From NCBI GenBank assembly GCA_022496205.1, contig WTXD01000030.1:248001-312000 (forward strand): a stretch of 64,000 nucleotides of DNA. The letters run 5' to 3'. The notes beneath the pieces are model-generated. The model was not told the DNA's origin. It searched no databases and was given only the letters and a program-made list of their open reading frames with translations. Shown here piece after piece: positions 54,038-64,000 of this stretch (positions within the stretch are counted from its first letter, which is position 1; each line of letters starts with the position of its first letter). Source of the stretch: Gloeopeniophorella convolvens. Taxonomy: Eukaryota > Basidiomycota > Agaricomycetes > Russulales. A program made the position numbers and the translations under genes.

Positions 54038-55098
54038 ATGTCCTCTCCCGCTCCCTCTCCCCTTGCCTCCCCTGCTCCCGACGTTGCCCCCGCTGAGAAG
54101 AAGTCACCCGCTCGCGCCAAGTCTGCGCGCGGAGCCAAGGCTGCTGCCACCGCCCCCGCGAAGAAGGCTGCTACTGCGAAGAAGGCCGCTGCTACCACCA
54201 GGAAGCCCGCATCGAAGAAGGCTGCCGCGCCCGAACATCCTGCATGGAAAGACATCATTACGGTACGTGGCGTGCGTGTTGTTGTGCGGTGCGTGCTCAC
54301 TGTGCCACAGGAGGCGATCACGCTGCACCGCGAGGACGCCCGCTCAGGCGTCTCGCGCGGCGCCATCAAGAAGGTATGCGGTCCCCCGTGTGACGGATGT
54401 GGCGCGCCGCTGACACGTAGCATTATGGTACCCAGTACGCTGAGGAGAAGTACGGCCTCGACATGCAGTCCGCGTCGCACCTGCACCAGCTTAACCTCGC
54501 GCTCACGCGCGGCACGGACAAGGGCACTTTCGTGTTCCCCAAGGGCCCCTCGGGCAAGGTCAAGCTCGCACCGAAGCGCCCAAAGGTCACGGCCGACGCC
54601 AAGGAGGTGTGTCCGTGTTGCGGCTCTCGCATCGACTGGCGCTCAATTTGTCCTGGTGACAGAACGATCAGCCGTCGACATCCAAGAAGGCGCCCGTCCC
54701 TAAGAAGGCCGCCGTGAAGACCAAGGCCGCTGCCCCGGTGAAGAAGGCGCCCGCGTCCAAGACCAAGGCGCCCGCTGTTGAGAAGAAGACGCCGGCGACA
54801 AAGAAGGCTGCGCCTGCTGCTGCTGCTGCGCCGAAGAAGGCTACCACTGTCACTGCAAAGAAGGCAGCTGCCACCAAGAAGACCACCACCAAGAAGACGA
54901 CGAGCGCGAAGAACGACAGCAAGAAGGTTTGTCCGCCCGCTGGATGGTGTGAGGGTGCGATGCTCATCATGGTTGCAGGTTGCTGCCAAGGCTGCCGCTA
55001 CCAAGGTGAAGGCTCCAAAGACTGTTAAGACGGCATCGACAAAGGCCAAACCCGCATCGAAGACCAAGCCCTCCTCGAAGAAGTCGGTCACGGCATAG
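54038..55098 (+). CDS. Linker histone H1
   Basis: Chromatin linker histone. A Lys/Ala/Pro-rich N-tail (EKKSPARAKSARGAKAA) precedes the winged-helix globular domain HPAWKDIIT/EAITLHREDARSGVSRG, AIKKYAEEKYGLDMQSAS and LNLALTRGTDKGTFVFPKGP. The C-tail is long and made of Lys-Ala repeats (PAKKAA type), ending SSKKSVTA. The globular domain is split by two introns (about 54262-54311 and 54374-54434), and two more interrupt the tail. Presence of introns suggests a polyadenylated, replication-independent gene, as usual for fungal H1. Confidence 0.93.
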
Positions 55099-55394
55099 TC
55101 GTGCAGGCCGTACCTGCTGTCTTGCCTCGCCATTGTCTATATCTTTATCTACGTGTAGCCAGCTGGGTCCGTCGGTGCTGTATGTTATACGATTAGTAGT
55201 ATCGTTTCTGTCCATTCTATTAGCTAGATCCACTGCGGTGTCGCGCACGTATTGGCACACGGTGGCTGCCTCCTGTAACTTATTGTAGGCCCACTGGGGG
55301 TCAGAACGATGGATCGTTCGATGTGAATGCATTGCATTGGTCGGTATACAATATCCGTGGGGACCTGCAGGTCGTAAGTAGACCATGACATGAG
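55099..55394. other. Convergent spacer, H1 and carrier genes
   Basis: 296 bp between two stops, carrying both 3' ends. Nothing else recognised. Confidence 0.35.
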
Positions 55395-56906
55395 CTACAT
55401 GGGCGCGATCCCAAACACCGCGCGCAGCTGCTCGAACACCACGAAGCTCAGCACAGTGTGCGCACCCAACTGCGCGAGCCAAGGCGTCAGCACGACGCAA
55501 GTCAACTCCAGTGCGAGCGGAGCTCACCCTCGCCCAGCACATCCCGAAGCCCTTGTAGAACGCCAGCGGGCCCTCCTGCCTCAGCATGACCCGCACACAG
55601 TCCAGCACGCTCTTGTACCGGCGCTCCTTGTCGTTCATCACGCGCACCTTGACCACATCTGTCCGTCCCACCCGGTCAGCGCCCCGCACCCCGCGCCCGC
55701 ACGCCCGACGCACCAACAGGATTCGATGTGACCGAGCAGATGAACCCCGCAAACATGCTCGCGGCAAAGTGCAGCGGCAGCCCCTCGCGCATCACGCCGC
55801 GCGCCTTGAGCGCCTGCTTGAGCTGGTCGTACGCGCTGATCTGGGACGCGGACAGCACGACGCCGCGCAGCGTCGTCGCGTCCGTCCCGCGGTACAGCGC
55901 GCGCAGCCCGCCCTCGCGCCAGACGCTCGCGAACGCGTGCCGCGCCGAGCGGTACGGCGCGCCGCCGGCGGGGTAGTGCGCCTGCATGCGGACTGTGCGC
56001 GCGGCGAGTCAGTCAGGGCCGGCCCGCGGGAGGGACAGGGCGTGCCTTTGACGAGGTCGGTCGGGTTCGCGATGGCGCTGCCGGGCGGTGAGCGAGTGAG
56101 CGTGTCGCGTCGCGCCGGGAGGGAGGGGTCACGCACGACCCGAGCGTCGCGGCGACCGACGCGGCGAGGATCTTGAGCCCCAGCCCGTCCGTCGGTAGCG
56201 CGCCGGGCGCGAGCGCGTGTATCCTGCACGGCGCGTATGCGCGAGATGCATCAGCGCGCGGCGGCGCGGGGGGAAGGGGGCGCCGGGCGCGCTTACGAGT
56301 CCTTGAAGTACTCGTACGTGCCCATGCGGATGCCCGAGTACGTCAGCTCGCGCAGCATGCTGGCCGTGAGGCCGTTCATGAGGCTCAGCGCGCCCTCCGT
56401 GCGCGCCATCTGCAGGCCGACGGTCCAGAAGGCGTTCGCTTTCCCGCCGGGCGCTGTGTGTGGGGGCATTCAGTAGGGAGGGGGAGGTGCGCGCGGCGGG
56501 GAGGGGAGCAGCAGACCTTGCGTGCGGAGCTGTTGCCTGACCTGATTATCGGCGCAGATATAGATACATCAGACTGGGGCGACTTCTGCGGGGCGGGGCG
56601 CATGCATACCTTGATGCTGTATGAGTGCGGAGTGCCGGTGAGCACCGGGGATGGGCTGCACGCGTCGTGCGACTCACATGTCCAGAGGGTTCGTGACGGC
56701 CGACGCAAACATGTCTGTACGACTGTCGTTGAGCTGCCTCTCGTTCGGCTCAGCCAGACGGCGCGGGACGCACTTCCCAGCGCTGCGGCAGCAAAGATGA
56801 GCGCGTTGTGTGTGACGGCGTTGTAGCGCTTCGCGCCGTTCGCTGGCGGCTCGCCCTCGCGCGCAACGAGCTTTTCTGCGGCCTCGGCCTCCTTCGATGT
56901 CGACAT
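55395..56906 (-). CDS. Mitochondrial carrier (SLC25), UCP/dicarboxylate-carrier-like
   Basis: Inner-membrane solute carrier with three repeats. The signatures PX[DE]XX[KR]X[RK] are NPLDIIKVRQQ, NPTDLVKVRMQ and NPVDVVKVRVM, and conserved second halves include YRGTDATTLRGVVLSASQIS and FYKGFGMCWARLGAHT. It ends FGIAPM at 55395. The first signature needs a 7-nt exon (56610-56616, CATCAAG) between introns of 61 and 68 nt. The second is split by a GC-AG intron (55993-56045). The third uses a normal GT-AG intron. The RMQ/RVMND pattern is closest to UCP, DIC and SLC25A30-type carriers. Substrate unknown. The N-terminus is MSTSKEAEAAEKLVAREG. Confidence 0.85.
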
Positions 56907-57060
56907 GGTGAGTGGTTCAGGTCAAGGGGGCGTCACTAGCCTGTCCACTGCCTGTCATGCGATTGCGGTTGCTTACTAGCCGAGTTGCTCGGTAACGGCA
57001 ACGTGTGGTGCGGGGGAGCTCGCGCGGGCCGGTGCACGCTGCCAATTCTCACCCGCGTCG

Positions 57061-57174
57061 ATGTCTTCGGCCGTCGAATGGCGTTCCGTGTCCGCAGATG
57101 CTTCGCTGGTTCGCTCGTTCTGCATCAGCCTCCTCCCTATCACTGCAGCGAGCACGCGGCGTAGCCACCATGTC
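57061..57174 (+). other. Upstream ORF overlapping both NIT2 start codons
   Basis: ATG at 57061 opens a 37-codon frame (start [13 protein letters not shown]) different from the main gene. It passes the long-form start at 57098 and ends with TAG at 57172-57174, overlapping the short-form ATG at 57170-57172. It could lower or select main-frame initiation if it lies in the transcript. Confidence 0.4.
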
Positions 57175-58658
57175 TAGTGCCCCCACATTAAAGCCATTCA
57201 ATCTCGCCCTCATCCAGCTCGGCCAGATCGGCGCCGACAAGGCGGCGAATTTGAAGCATGCACGGGAGATGATACGCAAGGCGGTGAGCGGGGAGGGCGT
57301 CGGGGGCGCGCAGGGGAAGCCTGATCTTGTCGTGTTGCCGGTGAGTGGGGTCCCTTCTGCGCTGGGCGGACTCACAGTCCGGCTCGTCGCTATGCAGGAA
57401 TGCTTCAATTCGCCGTATGGGCATGTGCATTTCCCAGTCTACGCCGAGTCTATTGGGTACAAGAAGGGTGATAAATATGATGTCGAGGCTAGCGAGAGCG
57501 AGAGCGTGAAGATGCTCTCGGAGGCTGCAAAGACGGAGGGCGTCTGGCTCCTCGGAGGTGCGTATCGCGTCACAGTCCGTGCGCTCATCGCGTCTGACAA
57601 CATCACAGGCTCCATTCCCGAGAAGGATCCCTCGGATGGCAACGTGTACAACACATCGACGGTATACTCTCCGCAGGGTGAGACCGACTTCGTGCGGCCA
57701 GTGGTTCCAGTTGTGACGTCCGTTCCAGGGGAGCTCGTAGCTACCCACAGGAAAGTGCACTTGTTCGATATCGACATCCCAGGAAAGATCAAGTTCAAGG
57801 TAGCGCTCGTCGTCGCTTGTGCGCGCATACATCTCATCTCTCACCAGGAAAGCGAGACGCTCACCGGCGGCTCCACGACCAACTTCTTCGACACAGGCAA
57901 GGCGTCGCTCCGCCACGTCTCGTTGTGTACTCATACCATATCCAGACTTTGCGCGCATCGGACTCGGGATCTGCTACGATGTGCGCTTCCCAGAGCTCGC
58001 TGCGATTTCCGCGCGCCAGGGTGCGTGCATCCGAAACATCACGCCGCCGGGCGCCTGACGCCCCGCCGCGTGCGCAGGCTGCCAGGTGCTGATCTACCCG
58101 GGCGCGTTTAATATGACGACGGGGCCGCTGCACTGGGAGCTGCTGCAACGCGCAAGGTGCGTGCGTGCGCCCGCGCACGTGCCCGTGTCTCACTCTGTGC
58201 GATCTGCCCGGCTTGCAGGGCGGTGGACAACCAGGTGTTCTTCTCGATGTGCAGCCCCGCGAGGGACCTCACTGCCGCCTACCACGCGGTAGGCTTATCT
58301 CGCCCGACAGTGCCCCGTGCACAGTATGCTCATTGACCGTGCCCGCGTCTGGTTAGTGGGGCCATTCCGTGGTCGTCGACCCGATGTAGGTTGCGCGGCC
58401 GAGGCAGGACTACGGGCGATCGCTTATGACGCGTGCGTGTGCAGGGGTGTGAAGCTCGTCGAGGCCGAGGACGGCGAGACGATCCTGCATGTCCACATCG
58501 GTCAGTGCTGCGCCCGCGGCGCGAGTCCGCCGACCGTGCTGATCGCGTCCGATGCTGTCGCTGCAGATCCCAAGACCTTCAGCGACGCCCGCGCGGGGAT
58601 CCCAGTTACGACCCAGCGGCGCTTCGATGTGTACCCGGACGTCAGCAAGGGGGCGTGA
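57098..58658 (+). CDS. NIT2: Omega-amidase, Nit2-type nitrilase
   Basis: Hydrolyses alpha-ketoglutaramate and alpha-ketosuccinamate. Conserved parts: [19 protein letters not shown], the catalytic Glu in [13 protein letters not shown], the Lys in [14 protein letters not shown] and the Cys in [12 protein letters not shown], then [28 protein letters not shown] and [11 protein letters not shown]. Seven or more 45-75-nt introns are joined. It ends [11 protein letters not shown]. Two in-frame starts exist: 57098 gives [20 protein letters not shown], a mitochondrial-import-like leader, and 57170 gives [16 protein letters not shown], the cytosolic family start. An overlapping upstream ORF (57061-57174) lies across both. 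Confidence 0.9.
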
Positions 58659-59266
58659 GCGCCGCGGGGTGGATGCTGTGCTGTGCGTGTGTACTCGGTT
58701 CGTGCACCTCTTCACATCGCCCATTGATCCATGCCCCTTATGACGCGACGCTGCGCCGGTGTGGCGCGGATCCACCCGTCCAGGAATAGGACGCACGCCT
58801 ACAGTACTACCGTCCTTATCAATCGAATGCTGCCTTGCTGTGATGCGCCGTGTGCTCCCTCGTTAGCGCCCGGCTTGCGCCGTGGTGCCAACCAGTGCCA
58901 ACCGCACCAACTGGCATCCTAGTCCATGTAATGGTGCTCGGCGAAGCTTTCTCGAACCCGAAGATCGACAGACCTCGAGCACCGGCGGAGGTTCTCGACT
59001 CGGATGCCGTCTGATGCACAGCGCCGACGTCGCGCGCTCGTTGCGGGCAGGCTTGCGTGGCTGTCCTTGACCAGGTTGCCACCCACGCATGATGTGCGTC
59101 CGCAGACAAGGCGGCTCGCTTCGCGCCGCCTGCGCGTGGCCCACGCACGTAAAGCCCGTCGTTATCAACAGTGGCTATGCGACACCTACATTCCCTTCGC
59201 GGTGCGTCCGTTATAAGGGAGCCCCCTGTGCCCATCGCGACGCCGTAATCCCTCCGTGCACGACGT
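58659..59266. promoter_or_regulatory. Intergenic region and GPCR promoter
   Basis: 608 bp. A TATA-like TTATAAGG at 59211-59218 lies about 50 bp before the receptor ATG. The middle is GC-rich without a credible frame. Confidence 0.4.
59211..59218 (+). promoter_or_regulatory. TATA-like box of the GPCR gene
   Basis: TTATAAGG, about 50 bp before the start codon. Confidence 0.4.
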
Positions 59267-61009
59267 ATGATGGCTTCGTCTGCTGCTGCTCCTCCGTTCA
59301 CGTTTGGCGAGCGCGTGGGGCTCGTGCTGCTCGCCCAGACGGCGGGCGCGTCCGCGTGCGCGATCGCCGTGCTCCTTTCGTACATCGCCGTGCGTCGCGC
59401 GCCGCGCGCGGATCTCTGACACGTGCATCTGTAACGCTGGTTTGCAGTATAGCGCCGTGTGTGTCACCCGGCACGCGCGCAGGCGGTGGAGGATCGAGGG
59501 CCCCGCGGAGGTCTTGTTCCTCAACCAGCTATTCTGGGACCTCCTCCAGGCCGTTGGTGAGTGGTTTGGCTGCGGTATGCACTGGGCGGTGCTGATGGAA
59601 TCCAGGGGGCCTCATGAACATCAGATGGGCGGCCGACGCGGTGGGTGGTGATTCAGATGTCGCGATTGGACGTTGTGCTCACTGTTGCGCGTGGTGCAGT
59701 CGGTGCACCCGGGGACTTATTGTTCTGCGCAAGGTAGGTGGTATTGGGATTTGTGCCGAATTGGTCGCTTAGCGGTGCACAGGCGCTGTGAAGCAGTTGT
59801 CGGATGTCGGGACGGCACTTTCGTGAGCAGACGTCGCTTCATGTGTTGTCTCTCAAACTTTACAGCTCCTTTGTGATTCAGGATGCTGGTATGTTTGCTC
59901 TCACTAGAGCTATCTTGCTGTTGTACTGAGCAAACTAATCGACTAGGCAATCTCGATATACACATTCGTGACTTTGTGCTTCTGCAAGGCACATACAGAC
60001 GATCAGACTGCAGAAGAGAAGGAAAGAGAGCGCAAGAGGGGCATTCTTCTTACTGTCATCGGCTTGGCTCTCCTCTGGGCCTCCCTTGCGCTTCTAGCGA
60101 CTGTGAACATCGGCATCAACGGCGCGCAGCGCTTCTATGGTCCTGCGGGATATTGTGAGGCCACCTCTGATGGCTTGGATTTGGTCGCTAACGGGAGCAC
60201 GCAGGGTGCTGGATCCGTGACGCCTTTCCGGTACAGCGCACTGCGACAGACTTTGTGTTCATGTGGATCACCGCCGCGTTCAACACGATGATCTACGCGG
60301 TGCTGTTCATTTACTTCCGAGGATACATCACGACGAACGGGTGGCACATGCACATCTCGCGCAGGCGCGAGCCCGTGAGCACCCTCGGGACTCGAAAGGA
60401 AGCATATGGGCTCCTTTTGTGAGTAGTCAACCGCCTGGTGTGAATGCCTTCGTCTCACCCCTGGACCCAGCTACCCGCTCGTATACATGGTCAACGTGAG
60501 TCCTTCACGCGGTCCGCCTCCACGGCGCGCCTTCTGAGGGAACTCGCAGGTGCTGCCGCTGTCGGCCGTGCGCTACTCGACCTTCGCGCACCACCACGTC
60601 CCGTTCGGCGTGGTGATCGCCACCGACGCGGTCTACCTCGCCTCGGGCCTGTTCAACGTGCTCCTCTTCGCGCTCACGCGCCCGTTCCTACTCCCCCACG
60701 ATCCGCCGCGCCTCGGCAGCGCGTCGGAGACATCGCACGAGATTAGGGTGATCGGCGCGTCGCACTACGCGGCGTCGAGCACGGACGGGGACAGCGCCTA
60801 CTACGGCGGGTCGTGGCTCGGCCACGGGTTTCCGCGCAGCGAGTCGCCGGCGGAGTACTGCCCATCGCCGGAGCCCGGCGAGGCCGCAGGCGCGCAGGCG
60901 GAGGTATCGCATGAGAAACTGGTCGTGATGAACGGATCAGTGCATTCTTTGGGTGAGTGGGCGCAGTGCGGTCTAATTGTATCTAATTATGCTAGCAGAT
61001 GCTGTATGA
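59267..61009 (+). CDS. Git3-like G-protein-coupled receptor
   Basis: Seven-helix receptor of the fungal glucose/cAMP-receptor-like (Git3) group. The start has two adjacent ATGs (59267 and 59270), then ASSAAAPPFTFGERVG. Membrane parts: VLLAQTAGASACAIAVLLSY, FLNQLFWDLLQAVGGLMNIRW, GAVKQLSDVGTALSSFVIAI (with IYTFVTLCFC), LLTVIGLALLWASLALLATV, FVFMWITAAFNTMIYAVLFI, YPLVYMVNVLPLSAVRY and VIATDAVYLASGLFNVLLFA. A cytosolic Ser-rich tail follows. A phase-1 intron near the end gives HSLDAV and a stop at 61009; direct reading would run to 61074. In fission yeast Git3 senses glucose through a G protein to cAMP; the ligand here is not known. Confidence 0.85.
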
Positions 61010-61288
61010 GGGTATGTATACAACTCAATAGATGGGAGCTGAAGGACGCTGTGCGCGGGACTGCAGTAGAATAAAGTACAGCTTGTACAGTAATACTAGG
61101 ATAAATGGATGTCGGGCCGAGGAAGAGGGCATTGATTAGTCAGTATGATGAAACTGCTCGAAATTTCTAGCGGGTTCCATCACTTTCTTTATCTGTCGGA
61201 CAGCGGAACAGCCCCCCATCCGTCCTTTTCTTCACCGCCTCTCCTTCACTCTCCCTCCAACCACCAGCATATCCCCCTCATCCACACC
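61010..61288 (+). promoter_or_regulatory. GPCR 3' end and J-protein promoter
   Basis: 279 bp with a strongly C/T-rich leader (about 61200-61288) before the J-protein ATG. No other feature. Confidence 0.35.
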
Positions 61289-62795
61289 ATGGTCAAGGAA
61301 TCGTACGTCGCTTAGCCCCCAGGGGCCGCGCATCGCTCACCACCGCTCCGCAGAAAATATTACGATCTCCTCGAGGTGCAGCCCGATGCCTCAGAGAGCG
61401 ACCTGAAGAAGGCATACCGGAAAAAGTAGCGCACCAGCTCCTCGCCAGCGCCACATCCCACTGAGCGTTCTCCAGGGCCCTCCGGCTGCACCCCGACAAG
61501 GGCGGCGACCCCGAGCTTTTCAAAGAGGTCACACATGCGTAAGCGGCCGCGCGCCCTATGACCACACCACAATTTTCGGGTTGCTGAGCCACACGTCCAT
61601 CGCAGATACGAGATCCTCTCTGACCCACAAAAGCGCAGCATCTACGATGCGCGCGGAGAGGCGGGCTTGTCGGAATCGGGCGGCATGGGCGGCATGGACC
61701 CGCAGGTGCGCAGCCCCACCACACGTGCTGTACGGCGCACACGCTGACGCGCGCCTGCCTTTCCTTTTACTAGGATCTATTCAGCCAGCTCTTTGGTGGC
61801 GGTGGCTTTTTCGGCGGTGGCCCGTCTTCGCGGAACCAGGGCCCGCGCAAGAGCAAGGACCTCATCCACCGGGTGCACGTCTCGCTCGAGGACCTGTACA
61901 AGGGCAAGACGACGAAGCTTGCGCTCACGCGCAACGTGATCTGCCCGAAGTGCGACGGCAAGGGCGGCAAGGAGGGCGCCGTGCGCTCGTGCGGCTCGTG
62001 CAGCGGCCGCGGCGTGCGCGTCACGCTGCGCCAGATGGGCCCGATGATCCAGCAGCTCCAGTCGCCGTGCGAGGATTGCTCGGGCACGGGCGAGATCATC
62101 AACCACCGCGACAAGTGCAAGACATGCAACGCGCGCAAGGTCGTCTCGGAGAAGAAGATGCTCGAGGTGCACATCGACAAGGGCATGAAAGGCGGTCAGA
62201 CGATCACGTTCTCGGGCGAGAGCGACCAGGCGCCCGGCGTCGTGCCCGGCGATGTCGTCATTGTCATTGAGGAGAAGCCGCACGAGCGCTTCAAGCGCAG
62301 CGACAACAACCTCGTCACCGAGGTCGAGCTCGACCTGCTCACCGCGCTCGGCGGTGGCCAGTTCACAATCAAGCATCTGGACGACCGAGCGTTGGTGGTG
62401 AAGGTCCCGCCAGGCGAGGTCATCAAGCAGGGTGCGTGTTTGGCCACCGGCCATGTCGATCGTGCCCTGGGACCAGTGACTGATTGTGGTTGACGTCACC
62501 AGATGACCTGAAGGTGATCCAAGGGCAGGGCATGCCGTCGCAGCGGCATCACGAGCTGGGCGACCTGTTCATCAAGGTGTCGATCAAGTGGCCAGAGCAC
62601 ATCGATCCGACCAAGATTGCGCTTCTGGAGCAGGTGCTCCCGCCGCGCACACCACTACCGAAGCAGCCCAAGAACACGCTGGTCGAGGAGGTGGAGATGT
62701 CCGACGTTGACCCCCGGCAAGAGCGGGTGATGCAGGAGGACGCGATGGATGAGGATGATTCGGCAGAGCCCCGCGTGCAGTGCGCGAACCAGTGA
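61289..62795 (+). CDS. YDJ1: Class A J-protein co-chaperone, Ydj1-type
   Basis: Hsp40 that hands clients to cytosolic Hsp70. J-domain: KYYDLLEVQPDASESDLKKA, YRKKALRLHPDKGGD (HPD present). A Gly/Phe region follows (FGGGGFFGGGP), then four CxxCxG-like zinc-finger repeats: CPKCDGKG, CGSCSGRG, CEDCSGTG and CKTCNARK, and the substrate-binding barrels (VPPGEVIKQDDLKVIQGQG). It ends in CANQ, a CaaX box for farnesylation, as in yeast Ydj1 (membrane tethering at ER/mitochondria). Five short introns were joined; the first lies inside MVKES. Confidence 0.95.
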
Positions 62796-63014
62796 TATGT
62801 GTATTCTAATCTGGGGACTTTGCTTAGCCGTTGTCACTCCATATGTATTGTCTCTCCGTCGGCATTCTGTTTTTCCTACCCATCACGTTGTCACTGATTC
62901 AGACTTTATCGTCGCATGCCCATATAGATTGTCTTCTTGTGCTCTCTTGGATTCACTATATTATGTACAGATGTGCGAATAAAGTCCCCGATAATGCCCG
63001 CAAAGCAATCGTGT
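62796..63014. other. Convergent spacer
   Basis: 219 bp between the J-protein and UPF0538 stops. An AATAAA signal lies at about 62979-62984 on the plus strand, a plausible polyadenylation signal for the J-protein gene. Confidence 0.4.
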
Positions 63015-63770
63015 TCAGCTTTCGTTCAGCTTTCCCATCGAGTCTGCGGGAGCGGCAGGTGAGATCAAGATTGAACGCGGGGGAGTCGAAGGACGGGGCA
63101 CCTGAGGATTAAGTTTGAAGTTTTCGTACAGTTCTCTGTTGAAGAAGCTGACCTCGGTTTCATTCTCTAAATGAAGCGCATCACCGTCCTGCGCTGCGCA
63201 AGAAACACGGATGAGCGGACGTACCGAAGCCGTATTCGACTAGCGTCTTGCTGTCATCGGACAGGATCCATTCGTCATGGTCGAGGTTGATGATGAGGTT
63301 CGTCGTCTGGGCACGGACGCAGAGAGTCAGCTGCACGTGCGGGCGACCCGCATAGAACGCAGAAAGAATCTCGGCTAGACCTTGGCTGCATGTGCCTGCG
63401 TATACAGCTTCAGGGTGTCTATTGCGTGCGTGCGCGGGGGATGGGCCCGGTCAGCAGCGTATTCTTAGCACGGCGTGGGCGAGGGCATTTCGCTGACCAA
63501 AGACCGCGGCGCGATAGGGCTTCCAGCCGGGCTGCGTCTGGATTGCTATTGGGGCACGGTGAGGCGTTTGTGGTCGTGTGAGTAGATGTGCGACTGACCA
63601 TCGCGGACGCGGGCCTTGAGATCTCCGACGGTCGTCTTTTCGAGGTCGACGTCGCGGAGGACGAGGCTGCGCTCGGTGCGGAACTCGAAGGACTTGATCA
63701 CGCGGATGGTGAGGATGGCGGAGGTGTGCGGGCGTGCGAGGTTCGTAAGGGTGTCGTCGAATCCTGACAT
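63015..63770 (-). CDS. UPF0538 family protein (C2orf76 homologue)
   Basis: Small conserved eukaryotic protein of unknown function. It starts MSGFDDTLTNLARPHTSAI, and the family core is LTIRVIKSFEFRTERSLVLR, TVGDLKARVRDAIQTQPGW, LDTLKLYTQAHAAKTTNLI, INLDHDEWILSDDSKTLVEY, then ETEVSFFNRELYENFKLNP. The ubiquitin-like layout of the family (beta-strands around one helix) fits. A Pro-rich tail ends KLNES at 63015; some members stop after FKLNP, so the tail may be a local extension. Introns lie near 63585, 63460-63380 and 63170-63220. Confidence 0.82.
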
Positions 63771-64000
63771 GGATGGGACGGAGCGGCCGACGGGGCCAAG
63801 TAATCAATTAAGTAGTTGACAAAGGAACAACTTGTGCAAGTTACTTGGACAGCGACTCTGCGCTCGATCTGCGCTTTGCCAAACGCCGCATAGGGCGGGC
63901 ACGGGGCCGGGCGGGCCGCAGCGAAGGATTCACCGAGGATTGCCCGTATGGGGAAACGCGCGCATTATAAAATACGGTCAACTTAATTCACGTTTCCCCA
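63771..64000. promoter_or_regulatory. Right edge: probable divergent promoter
   Basis: Promoter side of the UPF0538 gene. TATAAAAT at 63966-63973 on the plus strand may serve a gene beyond the right edge. No coding exon is visible. Confidence 0.35.

Overview
The window looks like nuclear DNA of a filamentous basidiomycete, most likely an Agaricomycete. Genes are dense and split by many short introns, mostly about 45-70 nt, with GT...AG ends. The gene set is eukaryotic and fungal: a Zn2Cys6 factor, a TEA factor, a Git3-like receptor, a Rho4-type GTPase and Gpi1. Most genes below were assembled by hand by joining exons in phase, guided by conserved motifs. Exon edges are therefore inferences, while family calls are mostly firm.

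Layout, left to right. 1-11.1 kb: 3' end of an unknown gene, DDX41 helicase (-), a tandem pair of galactose-1-phosphate uridylyltransferases (+), 6-phosphofructo-2-kinase/fructose-2,6-bisphosphatase (+), and a type II membrane GT8-like glycosyltransferase (-). 11.1-14.7 kb: a stretch with no supportable gene. 14.7-27.2 kb: Gpi1/PIG-Q (-), Rho4-like GTPase (+), Zn2Cys6 factor (-), and a large DYRK/Pom1-type kinase with a long disordered N-terminus (+). 27.2-29.3 kb: one weak small gene and GC-rich repeated sequence. 29.3-46 kb: mitochondrial PDK/BCKDK-type kinase (-), proteasome ATPase Rpt1 (-) sharing a 138-bp divergent promoter with V-ATPase subunit A (+), TEA factor (+), bestrophin-like channel (+), HAD hydrolase (-), complex I 24-kDa subunit (-) and Tel2 (-). 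46-64 kb: GNAT acetyltransferase (+), a 479-bp CACTA-like MITE, S28 serine peptidase (+), a degenerate acyl-CoA-synthetase-like protein (+), linker histone H1 (+), mitochondrial carrier (-), Nit2-type omega-amidase (+), Git3-like GPCR (+), Ydj1-type J-protein (+) and a UPF0538 protein (-).

The genes are mainly housekeeping and signalling genes. I see no biosynthetic cluster, defence system or mating locus. Two themes recur: sugar use (two GALT genes next to the fructose-2,6-bisphosphate enzyme, plus a Git3-like receptor at the other end) and mitochondria (PDK-like kinase, NDUFV2, carrier, and a possible mitochondrial form of Nit2).

The most unusual items are: a non-autonomous transposon with 41-bp inverted ends, a 3-bp target duplication and internal 20-bp repeats; a 7-nt micro-exon that completes the carrier signature; two GC-AG introns, each the only phase-compatible solution; two apparent one-base deficits at C5 runs, in the Zn2Cys6 and DYRK genes; two in-frame starts plus an overlapping upstream ORF in the Nit2 gene; and an AMP-binding-like protein that has lost the P-loop lysine. 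No search or RNA data were available.
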